Shown here piece by piece: positions 24,589 to 31,698 of a DNA stretch of 46,883 bases (the first letter of the stretch is position 1; the number at the start of each line of letters is the position of its first letter). The stretch is taken from the NCBI GenBank assembly GCA_016000085.1, contig JAECRT010000003.1, positions 1-46,883 of the forward strand, written 5' to 3'. The translations under genes and the position numbers were made by a program. The stretch is from Sphingomonadaceae bacterium (GTDB taxonomy: Bacteria; Pseudomonadota; Alphaproteobacteria; Sphingomonadales; Sphingomonadaceae). Under the pieces are notes generated by a model, which searched no databases, had not been told where the DNA came from, and was given only the letters and a program-made list of their open reading frames with translations.

Positions 24589-24841
24589 AAGGCAAAAGTT
24601 TGCGTATAATTGGGAGTACCTCTAATTCTCCGCCCTATACTTTTGGATGCTCAGTTAAATTCACTTGATTCAAAATCTCAACCAATTAGCGTCAGGTTCA
24701 TCAAGGGTCGTATGGTGGAAAGCGGAAAGGTCTTGAATAGACCCGCTTTCTTTTTTCGGGGGTTTTGCATCCGAATCAAAATGTGGTTTTCAGCCATTTT
24801 GAATCGTGAAGCTTAACGTCCGTCGGTTCTTGGAGGCGGCA
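24589..24841. promoter_or_regulatory. AT-rich leader upstream of the LuxR-type regulator
   Basis: This 253-base spacer is much richer in A/T than its surroundings. It holds a TATAAT (24605-24610), a terminator-like hairpin with T-tract (24718-24756), and copies of one 10-mer. GATTCAAAAT (24667-24676) is exactly complementary to ATTTTGAATC (24796-24805). A near-direct copy, GAATCAAAATG (24773-24783), forms a one-mismatch hairpin with CATTTTGAATC (24795-24805). ATTCACTTGA (24659-24668) matches a motif before the RTX gene. A conditional leader, a small RNA or regulator sites are all possible. Confidence 0.5.
24718..24756 (+). terminator. Rho-independent terminator or attenuator
   Basis: Arms GAAAGCG (24718-24724) and CGCTTTC (24744-24750) form a perfect 7-bp outer stem. 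An inner stem GGTCT/AGACC surrounds the loop TGAAT, with a GAAA bulge on the 5' side. TTTTTT follows at 24751-24756. It lies 130 bases after the HAD gene and about 85 before the regulator start. It could therefore end the seven-gene EPS operon late, end a small RNA, or attenuate the regulator. Confidence 0.75.
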
Positions 24842-25603
24842 TTGACCAACCAGCTTAAAGTTTTGATCATCAATCAAAACGAGATCGAAGGGGAAGGGCT
24901 GCGGCGTATTCTCATCGAACGGTCCTTCGATGTGGTCGGGGTATTCAGAAATTATACGGACGTACTGCTCGTCGATAACGCGATATCAGATGCGTCTTGC
25001 CTGTTCGTTGTATGCGGACCGTCCGATGAAACGACATTGGAAGTGTGCCGTATGGTACACGACATGCGCCCAGATGCCCCGGTGGTCATGCTGGCGCATG
25101 AATGCGAGAGCGTCATGATCGCCCGGTCTTTCCGGGCAGGCGTTTCGGGGTACATCAGCAAGGATACGTCCTGTGCCAGCCTGGTCGCCATGATCCGGCT
25201 CGTCGCACTGGGCGAAAAAGTCATCCCCTCGCATGTCGTCTATGACCTCGCCGCACTCGATACCGGGCTTCGCCTGACGGAAAATGAAGTGCGGATGGGC
25301 GACGCGAACATATCCGAGCGGGAGATTGAAATCCTGCGTGGACTTATTCGCGGAGAGCCGAACAAGATTATTTCACGGCGTCTGAACATCACGGAAGCAA
25401 CCGTGAAGGTGCATGTGAAGTCCATCCTGCGCAAATTGCAGGTGGTTAACCGTACGCAAGCCGCGATCTGGGCTTTGAGCCGAGGCTTGTCGGGGGAATG
25501 CGCATCGACGCCGCAGGAAGACATCGCACTCCCTTTTCCTGCAATGGCGGCGAACCCGCCCTTTCCAGCAAGCTTGGCCGGAAAGTTCGTCGGCGCGGCC
25601 TGA
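24842..25603 (+). CDS. LuxR-family regulator with degenerate receiver domain
   Basis: A 253-residue protein with NarL/FixJ layout. The receiver-like domain spans residues ~4-120 and the LuxR helix-turn-helix ~165-225 (ISEREIEILRGLIRGEPNKI, then LNITEATVKVHVKSILRKL). The receiver has lost its chemistry. The acidic pair is replaced by Asn-Gln-Asn (LIINQNEIEGEG), there is no aspartate at the acceptor strand (CLFVVCGPSD), and the switch Ser/Thr is Ala; only the Lys in YISKD remains. I chose TTG 24842 because TGGAGG lies six bases upstream and the first beta strand follows. GTG 24806 in frame would add 12 residues. It precedes wzc in the same direction and is probably the EPS locus regulator. Confidence 0.85.
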   Translation: MTNQLKVLIINQNEIEGEGLRRILIERSFDVVGVFRNYTDVLLVDNAISDASCLFVVCGPSDETTLEVCRMVHDMRPDAPVVMLAHECESVMIARSFRAGVSGYISKDTSCASLVAMIRLVALGEKVIPSHVVYDLAALDTGLRLTENEVRMGDANISEREIEILRGLIRGEPNKIISRRLNITEATVKVHVKSILRKLQVVNRTQAAIWALSRGLSGECASTPQEDIALPFPAMAANPPFPASLAGKFVGAA

Positions 25604-25767
25604 AACGCCAATAGCAGAACTGGTTTCTGCACAAGAGCTTCGTGACCGTTTCCGCTCAAAGAGCAGAGACGGTCATTCGCCACGAACCGGATGCCGACCG
25701 ATGTCGGCAGGGGGCCGCATGTCGGCGGCCGTGGCGGTATAGAATGTAATTGAAGAGGGATAAGGCC
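25604..25767 (+). promoter_or_regulatory. Structured leader of the Wzc-like gene
   Basis: Three stem-loops fill this 164-base gap. Hairpin 1 (25644-25674) has a 14-bp stem with one mismatch and one wobble and an AAA loop; no T-tract follows. Hairpin 2 (25692-25709) is TGCCGAC-CGAT-GTCGGCA. Hairpin 3 (25713-25730) is GGCCGC-ATGTCG-GCGGCC. The octamer ATGTCGGC occurs at 25701 and 25719. GCCGAC (25693-25698) can therefore pair with either GTCGGC copy, and the second pairing would break hairpin 3. The start codon lies 38 bases further on. This suggests a 5' UTR switch or attenuator, or paired operator sites. Confidence 0.5.
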
Positions 25768-28053
25768 ATGTCGTCAGGCAATGCCATTATGATGCCTTCC
25801 AGCTTGACGCATGAAGGCCCAGTTTTTGTGGCTTCTCGTGCGCCCCAGCCAGGCACGCAAACGGGCTATTTCGGTGTAGGCGATTTTTTCCGTATCCTGC
25901 GTCGCCGCTGGATATTGATCGCCACGATGACGAGCGTGGGCATGCTCGCCACGACAGCGGTGCTGGTCAATATCACGCCGATGTACAGCAGCACGGCAAC
26001 GGTTGTCGTCCAGCCACGAAACACGGATCTGGCCGCGGCGGAACTGAATCCGAACCAGGAAACGCTGATCGAGACGAAGGTGCAGATGCTCCATTCGCGG
26101 CAACTGGCGCGACAGGTTGCGACGACGCTGAACCTGGACGACGATCCGGAATTTTCACCACCCAGCCGACAGCGGCACGCCATCATGAGCTGGTTCCGCA
26201 GCTTGCTGATGTCGCAACCCGAAGTGCAGCCAAACCCCGCGCTACGCGCCAGAGAAGCCGAGCGCCTGCATACCGAAGCGGTAGCAGACCGGCTGCTCGA
26301 TCGGGTGGACGTGGCGCGGGTCGGTAAATCCGGCACGATCAAGCTCACAGTGTCTTCGGAAGACCCGGAGAAGGCTGCGCTGATCGCTAACCAGATGATC
26401 CAGACCCATATTCAGGACGAGATCAGCGGCGGACAGCAGTCACGACAGGAAGAAATTCAGGCGCTCACCGATCAGGTGATGCAGGTTCGGGCGCAGATGC
26501 AGCAGGCCGACGGGGCCGCCGCATCATACCGGGCGCGCAACGGCTTGCTTGCCTCGACGCCAGAAACAAGCGGCGCAGTTCAACTCGCCCAGTCGACCGG
26601 TTTGCTCGCGCAGACGCAGGCTGATCGCGCTTTCGACACTCGTCGGGCGCAAGCGGGCGGAGCATCTGCCATGACTTCGCCCCTGCTGACGGAGTTGCGA
26701 CAGCAGGAAGCTGTGCTGGCGCGCCGGGCCAGCGAATTGAGCGCCATCTATGGTTCTGCCCATCCCGATGTGTTGAAGGTTCAGGCGGAACTGGCCACTA
26801 TAGCGCCGCGCATGGCGCGTGAAGCCGGGCGGGTCCAAGCCGAAATGCTGACCCAGGCCGCAGCGAGCGAGGCGCGTAGCGGTGCTGTCGATGCGAGCAT
26901 CAACAACATCCGGTCGCAAGCTTTGTCATCGAGTGTGCAGGCTGTTCCGCTCAAGGCGCTGGAGCGCAAGGCGGACGCCATCAATGCGCTCTATCTGTCG
27001 CTGGTCGGCACATTGAACGCCAAGCTGGCGGTGCCAGCTCAGTTCGACCCCGACATGTCGTTCATTTCGCGGGCGTCCTTGCCTTCGATCCCCGGCTATC
27101 CGATCCCCCAGCGCATTCTGGCCGTTGCGTTGCTGGCTTTTCTGCTGCTCGGTGTCATCGTCGCCTTCATCGTCGATACGATGGATACCACGATCCGCAC
27201 GGCTGCCCAGGTCCGTCGCCTGCTGGGTATTCCCACGCTGGCGATGGTGCCCGACATGAGCCATGAGAGCGATCTGGCGCCGGTCCATGGCCTTGTGGAA
27301 TCCAAGCCGCGATCGCGCTTCGCCGAAGCGATGCGAAACCTGTTGATCGAACTTGAAACACGCCATGGTTCCGGTTCGCATGTGGTTGTGGTGACATCTC
27401 CACTCGACGGTGAAGGCAAGAGCACGATCGCGACCAGCCTGGCTGCAGCTGCGGCCATCGTGGGGCGCCGCGCCGTGGTGGTCGATTTCGATCTGCGTCG
27501 CCCCAACATTGTGGCCGACGGACCCAAAACGACCGGGGTTGTCAGCTATCTGTCGGGCAAGGCGGGTCTGGAGGATCTGCCGATCATCCAGCAAGGCAGT
27601 CATTTCGCGACGATCGCAGTGGGCGATATCCCAGTCGATCCGGGTGCGCTGATCGCTTCGCCGCGCCTGCCCATGATGGTCGATACGCTGCGGGAACATT
27701 ATGACTTCGTCATTCTGAACGCGCCGCCGATCCTGCCGGTGCGTGATGCAAAGACGCTGACGGAATATGCGGACTCGACGCTGCTGGTGCTGCGTTGGGG
27801 TTATACCAATCCCGAAGCTGCGCGGATCGCGATGGAGATGTTCGAGCGGCCGATCGCCGGTGCGGTCATCAACATGGTCGACTATCCCGCCCATGCCCGC
27901 CGCCGTTATGGCGACGCGATCCACCACATCACCAACCTGACCGAATATTACGATCAGGACGATGTCGGCGGTGGTTTGACATGGGTGGACCGGATGCGCC
28001 GCAAATGGCGGCGGTCACGGCGCAATCTTGCGGAAAACCTGCATTTCAATTGA
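25768..28053 (+). CDS. Wzc-like polysaccharide co-polymerase / BY-kinase
   Basis: A 761-residue inner-membrane protein. A cytoplasmic N-tail leads to a first membrane helix (~residues 45-65), a Wzz domain and a long periplasmic coiled region (~130-440). A second membrane helix lies near 455 (ILAVALLAFLLLGVIVAFIV), followed by the cytoplasmic tyrosine-kinase domain. Walker A is SPLDGEGKSTIATS (near residue 548), Walker A' is VVVDFDLRRPN and Walker B is FVILNAPPILP. The C-terminus has only three tyrosines (RRYGD, EYYDQ) and then a basic tail RRKWRRSRR, fewer than the usual Tyr cluster. It controls chain length and export with the OPX protein. The start ATG 25768 is preceded by a GA-rich ribosome site. 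Confidence 0.92.
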   Translation: MSSGNAIMMPSSLTHEGPVFVASRAPQPGTQTGYFGVGDFFRILRRRWILIATMTSVGMLATTAVLVNITPMYSSTATVVVQPRNTDLAAAELNPNQETLIETKVQMLHSRQLARQVATTLNLDDDPEFSPPSRQRHAIMSWFRSLLMSQPEVQPNPALRAREAERLHTEAVADRLLDRVDVARVGKSGTIKLTVSSEDPEKAALIANQMIQTHIQDEISGGQQSRQEEIQALTDQVMQVRAQMQQADGAAASYRARNGLLASTPETSGAVQLAQSTGLLAQTQADRAFDTRRAQAGGASAMTSPLLTELRQQEAVLARRASELSAIYGSAHPDVLKVQAELATIAPRMAREAGRVQAEMLTQAAASEARSGAVDASINNIRSQALSSSVQAVPLKALERKADAINALYLSLVGTLNAKLAVPAQFDPDMSFISRASLPSIPGYPIPQRILAVALLAFLLLGVIVAFIVDTMDTTIRTAAQVRRLLGIPTLAMVPDMSHESDLAPVHGLVESKPRSRFAEAMRNLLIELETRHGSGSHVVVVTSPLDGEGKSTIATSLAAAAAIVGRRAVVVDFDLRRPNIVADGPKTTGVVSYLSGKAGLEDLPIIQQGSHFATIAVGDIPVDPGALIASPRLPMMVDTLREHYDFVILNAPPILPVRDAKTLTEYADSTLLVLRWGYTNPEAARIAMEMFERPIAGAVINMVDYPAHARRRYGDAIHHITNLTEYYDQDDVGGGLTWVDRMRRKWRRSRRNLAENLHFN

Positions 28054-28072
28054 TGGCAGGATAGAAAAAGGA

Positions 28073-28108
28073 ATGAGGCTGGCGAGTGATCGCCAGCCTC
28101 ATTTTTTT
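28073..28108. terminator. Strong terminator between wzc-like and wzx-like genes
   Basis: A perfect 13-bp stem (ATGAGGCTGGCGA, 28073-28085, with its complement 28090-28102) closes a GTGA loop and is followed by seven T's. It lies 19 bases after the co-polymerase stop. The stop codon of the convergent flippase gene (28099-28101) lies inside the 3' arm. In the other direction the stem is followed by CCTTTTTC, so it probably works both ways. Confidence 0.92.
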
Positions 28109-29469
28109 GTGACCTCCGCCCATGGCGCTTGCTTGATCGCGCTGCGCAGGCTCAGTGCCAGTCCGCTCAGCCAGATGACGCCGAACAGGAGGTGCGCGAT
28201 GTTGGCGCCCATTGCGCCGACCCGTGGGACCAAGATGAAGACCGAACAGTAGAAGGCGGCGGTGCAGGCCATGACGGTGCGCAACACACTGCGCTGATCG
28301 CCCAGCGCCAGCAGCCCGGCGCGACTGGCTGCGCCGCTGATGGTCAACGTGACCGCCAGGATTTGCACCGTAAGCAGCGGCACAGCGCCGGCGAAATGAC
28401 TCCCGATGGCAAGTGAGATGAGTGGCCCGCCGGCCAGCAAAATCGTCAAAAAGCAAAAGGCGCCAAATGCCGCCAGCAGCAATTCCGTCTGGATCAGCAC
28501 CTTGAAAAATGCCCGTTTATTACCCGCAGCCGCCAAGCGACTAAGGTCCGGGTAAACGACGGATTCCACCTGGCTACCGATCTGCTGGACCACGCGGCTG
28601 AGGCGTTTGGCGATGTGGAAAAGGCCCGCGCTGGCGGGATCGGCCAGCCAGCCGACGATCAGCGTATCGACCTGTTGCGCGCTTGACCAAAGGGTGAGCG
28701 ACAGGTTGGAGCCAAGGGCGAAGCGCCAGAGGTTGGGGAAGCGGTCATTGATCCCCTTGCTGCTCGCGCGCAAAAGCCCCCTGAAACCCGGCGACGGTAG
28801 CAGGCGCACCGCCATGATGAAGTTGGCGAGCGAACCGGATATTTGGGAAATCGTCCAGACCACGACCAGTTCGAACAGCCCCGCACCAGCCAGATAGGCG
28901 CCCGATACCAGGATGAGGCGGAACAGGGCGTTCGCGACCTGAATCCGGGCGATCGTACGATAATGATCGGTCAGCCGGAATATGGCTGTCGCCACGCCAT
29001 TGAAGTTGAAGAGCAGCGAGACCAGGAACAGCAGCGTCAGACCGACATGTTCGATCGACACGCCCATCACGAAATGACTGCCGATAGCGAGGGCGCTCGC
29101 CACGACCCAGGCCGTCACGCTGCCGCCGATGTCGAGCAGCCAGCCGAATTTCATCAGCGAGAAATAGGAGCTTCGATCCGTTTGCATATCGATCGTCGCG
29201 CCGCTGCGGATCAACGGTTGCCAGGATTGGAAACTCAGCAGCCGCTCGCAGGCCTGGCCCAATGTGATGATCATCGCGAAAATGCCGTAGGAAGCCGGGC
29301 TGACGAGGCGGGCTACCAGGGCGATCGACAACAGGGTGATTCCCAGCGTTGCGGCCGTGCCGGTCAGCAGGTGCGTGACCGCCTTGACGCGTCGGTGGGC
29401 CATGGCCTTGCGCAACCGGTTGGTGGCGAATGCCACTCTGGATTGCAGTCCGCCCGCTTGTTGCGTCAT
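28099..29469 (-). CDS. Wzx-like polysaccharide flippase
   Basis: A 456-residue membrane protein of the MOP (oligosaccharide/polysaccharide flippase) superfamily with about 12-14 hydrophobic segments. The N-terminus LLTGTAATLGITLLSIALVA followed by RLVSPASYGIFAMI is the typical Wzx/RfbX opening (the RxLxPxxYGxxA pattern). A ~28-residue basic cytoplasmic tail precedes it. It should flip undecaprenyl-diphosphate-linked repeat units to the periplasm. An AAGGA ribosome site lies seven bases before ATG 29469. It is encoded opposite to its neighbours, and its stop codon is inside the shared terminator. Confidence 0.88.
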   Translation of the reverse strand: MTQQAGGLQSRVAFATNRLRKAMAHRRVKAVTHLLTGTAATLGITLLSIALVARLVSPASYGIFAMIITLGQACERLLSFQSWQPLIRSGATIDMQTDRSSYFSLMKFGWLLDIGGSVTAWVVASALAIGSHFVMGVSIEHVGLTLLFLVSLLFNFNGVATAIFRLTDHYRTIARIQVANALFRLILVSGAYLAGAGLFELVVVWTISQISGSLANFIMAVRLLPSPGFRGLLRASSKGINDRFPNLWRFALGSNLSLTLWSSAQQVDTLIVGWLADPASAGLFHIAKRLSRVVQQIGSQVESVVYPDLSRLAAAGNKRAFFKVLIQTELLLAAFGAFCFLTILLAGGPLISLAIGSHFAGAVPLLTVQILAVTLTISGAASRAGLLALGDQRSVLRTVMACTAAFYCSVFILVPRVGAMGANIAHLLFGVIWLSGLALSLRSAIKQAPWAEVTKK

Positions 29470-29608
29470 TTACTGTCCTTAGTCGCGATTAGCTTTGTTG
29501 ATTCATGGCGTTCGTCCGTCCGGGACGCAGCCTTTCACTTGTTGTAATCCCAAATTGCCGGCCAATCGGGAGGATTTGCACGCTAAGAACAAGGCAAGAG
29601 GAAATGCC

Positions 29609-30481
29609 ATGTCCATTACAGCAAGACGATTCTTCCATCCTTCATATCAGTCCACATCGACCGATGTGGAGGACAAGTTCTTTACCGATTTGCGGACAAG
29701 GAACGCGACCTTCAAGCGGACGGCGAGCGATCGCTTTCTGGACCTGGATGAGTTGTGCCTTAAATGCTTTACCGATGCGGATGCGAAGATCGACCAAGTG
29801 CTCGATATCGGCATTTCGTCCGGTGCAACGACATTGGCGCTTAGCGACAAGCTGCGCGCGGCTGGCTATTCGGGGCAGGTGACTGGTACGGACATCGCCA
29901 TTGAAGGCCGGCTCGTGACGGCCTTTCCCGGCGTGCGGGTGCTGACCGACGAAGCGGGACATCCGCTGCAATATGATCTGATGGGCCGGGTGGTGCGTCC
30001 CTGGGGGCGCAGAGCAGACTATGCGACCGGCATGGTCGTCGTGCGGGCGGTCGCCAATGCTTGGATCGGCGGGCGCGCCCGGCGGATCGTGGAGCAGGGA
30101 GGCAGCAACGCGGACCCGGTTCGGCTTGTCAGCCCGCGTGCGAACAATCACCCGCATGTACGGATCGAGCGGAACGATATTTTCGAGAATACCCCTGCCT
30201 ACCGGGATCGATTCAACTTCGTACGGGCCGCCAATATCCTCAACCGGGGCTATTTCGCGGAAGATGATCTGCGGCGCGCGATTGCCAATGTGTTGAGTTA
30301 CATGACAGGTCCGGGTGCCTATCTGCTCATCGCCCGGTCGAACAAGGGGCGGCATGTCGGGACGTTGTTTCAGGTTTCGGAAGATGGCCGCTACATGAAT
30401 GTCGTCGATCGCACCTGTGGCGGGTCCGAGGTCGAGTGGCTCGTACTCGAAGCGACATTGCCGGAACAATGGGCGAAGTGA
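29609..30481 (+). CDS. SAM-methyltransferase-like protein of the EPS locus
   Basis: A 290-residue soluble protein. VLDIGISSGATTLALSDKL near residue 65 is a clear motif I of a class I SAM-dependent methyltransferase, and GQVTGTDIAIEGRLV is a plausible motif II acidic strand. The segment FNFVRAANILNRGYFAEDDL with a following AIANVLSYMTGPGAYLLIAR resembles the late strands of CheR-like or UbiE-like folds. The middle (~110-170, PLQYDLMGRVVRPWGRR) is unusual. The substrate is not recognisable; O-methylation of the polymer is one option. ATG 29609 has an AAGAGG ribosome site; the upstream frame to 29495 has none. It overlaps the next GT4 start by 13 bases. Confidence 0.65.
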   Translation: MSITARRFFHPSYQSTSTDVEDKFFTDLRTRNATFKRTASDRFLDLDELCLKCFTDADAKIDQVLDIGISSGATTLALSDKLRAAGYSGQVTGTDIAIEGRLVTAFPGVRVLTDEAGHPLQYDLMGRVVRPWGRRADYATGMVVVRAVANAWIGGRARRIVEQGGSNADPVRLVSPRANNHPHVRIERNDIFENTPAYRDRFNFVRAANILNRGYFAEDDLRRAIANVLSYMTGPGAYLLIARSNKGRHVGTLFQVSEDGRYMNVVDRTCGGSEVEWLVLEATLPEQWAK

Positions 30482-31647
30482 AGCAACCGCAGCCGGTTTC
30501 GGTCTGCTTCCCCTTTGTCGGAGATCTGGTTGGCGGCAGCCATTTTTCCGTGCGCGATCTCATCCGCGGGCTAGATCGGACACGTTTCACACCAATCATA
30601 CTGGTCCAGAAACCTGACGGCGTAATCGCGCGCTTCTTTGCGGAGGTGGGCGTGGCCGTCGAAACCGCACCGCCATCAGCAGATTTGGCGCATGGCGCGA
30701 GCGTCAGCCCGCTACGCGCTCTGTCCCTGGCTGGACGGGCTATCGCGTTGGCGCGCTTTCTGCGGCGTCGCGGCGTCGCAATCGTGCATAGTAATGACGG
30801 GCGCACACATGCGACCTGGGCCTTGGCGACGCGGCTCGCGGGGGCCAAGCTGTTGTGGCATCATCGTGGCGCGCCTGACGCGGCGGGATTGCGCTATGTC
30901 GCGCCGCTGCTGGCCAACCGGGTTGTTGCAGTATCGCGCTTCGCCAGCCCACCGGCCGGGGCCATGTCTGCGGCAAAGCGCAGCGATGTCGTCCACAGCC
31001 CGTTCGATACATCCGCATCCTACGACCGGAACGAGGCCCGCAACGCCATATTGGCCGACATCGGCAAGAGCGGATCGACGGGGCTGGTCGGCTTCTCCGG
31101 GGTTTTCATCGATCGCAAGAGGCCGCTGCTGTTCGTCGACGCCATCGCGGCGCTGCGGCGTCAGGCGCCCGAACTGGACGCACAGGGCCTGTTGTTCGGC
31201 GAGGGGCTGGACGGCATGGATGTCAAGGTGACGGAGCGCGCGAAGGAACTGGGTATCGAAGACGCGATCCATGTGATGGGCTTCCGCACGCCAGGCGCTT
31301 TCTGGCTGGCGGGATGTGACCTGCTGATGGTGCCTGCGGTGAATGAGCCGTTCGGGCGCACGTTGATCGAAGCGATGCTGGTCCAGACCCCCGTCGTCGC
31401 GACGGCCTCGGGAGGGAATGTCGAGGCGATCCGGGATGGTGAAACAGGGCGGCTCGTCCCTGCTGAAAATGCACAGGCGTTGGGCGATGCCTGCGCCGTT
31501 CTGTTGCGTGATCCGGCAGCAGCGGCTGCGATAGCCAGCCGGGCACGGAGCGAAGCGCTGGAAAATTTCGGGCAGGCCCGCCATGCCGAAGCGATCATGG
31601 CCATCTATGATCGCATGATCGCCCCCGGCACGCGCAAGGCCGCCTGA
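30469..31647 (+). CDS. Family 4 glycosyltransferase (EPS)
   Basis: A 392-residue GT-B enzyme. It opens VSVCFPFVGDLVGGSHFSV (GT4 N-domain loop) and has HSNDGRTHATWALATRL and LLWHHRGAP. The donor domain starts near VGFSGVFIDRKRPLLFVDAI and contains PAVNEPFGRTLIEAMLVQTP, whose E-x7-E glutamates bind the sugar nucleotide. ATG 30469 overlaps the methyltransferase-like gene by 13 bases, so both form a two-gene operon divergent from the flippase. The donor sugar is unknown. The downstream end is convergent with the GT39 gene. Confidence 0.9.
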   Translation: MGEVKQPQPVSVCFPFVGDLVGGSHFSVRDLIRGLDRTRFTPIILVQKPDGVIARFFAEVGVAVETAPPSADLAHGASVSPLRALSLAGRAIALARFLRRRGVAIVHSNDGRTHATWALATRLAGAKLLWHHRGAPDAAGLRYVAPLLANRVVAVSRFASPPAGAMSAAKRSDVVHSPFDTSASYDRNEARNAILADIGKSGSTGLVGFSGVFIDRKRPLLFVDAIAALRRQAPELDAQGLLFGEGLDGMDVKVTERAKELGIEDAIHVMGFRTPGAFWLAGCDLLMVPAVNEPFGRTLIEAMLVQTPVVATASGGNVEAIRDGETGRLVPAENAQALGDACAVLLRDPAAAAAIASRARSEALENFGQARHAEAIMAIYDRMIAPGTRKAA

Positions 31648-31666
31648 CGAGAGCATAATCCGATCC

Positions 31667-31686
31667 AGCAGACGATCCCATCTGCT
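31667..31686. terminator. Weak hairpin between convergent GT4 and GT39 genes
   Basis: AGCAGA (31667-31672) and TCTGCT (31681-31686) form a 6-bp stem around an 8-base loop in the 51-base gap between convergent stop codons. No T-tract follows on the plus strand (TCGAAAAA). A short T-run precedes it when read on the minus strand. It may be a poor bidirectional terminator. Confidence 0.3.
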
Positions 31687-31698
31687 TCGAAAAATGCC

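Noticed and set aside
24610..24816. A 68-codon frame in the AT-rich spacer
   Set aside because: It crosses the T-tailed hairpin, has no ribosome site and no recognisable sequence; the region is better explained as regulatory RNA or leader.
30469..31647. Three or more GT4 genes that might be recent duplicates
   Set aside because: The proteins at 10840, 18336, 19511 and 30469 share only the fold-level motifs; their N-domains and lengths differ, so recent duplication is not supported.
31648..31698. Transposon remnant or attachment site between convergent genes
   Set aside because: Only a 6-bp hairpin is visible; no target duplication, terminal repeats or tRNA fragment.
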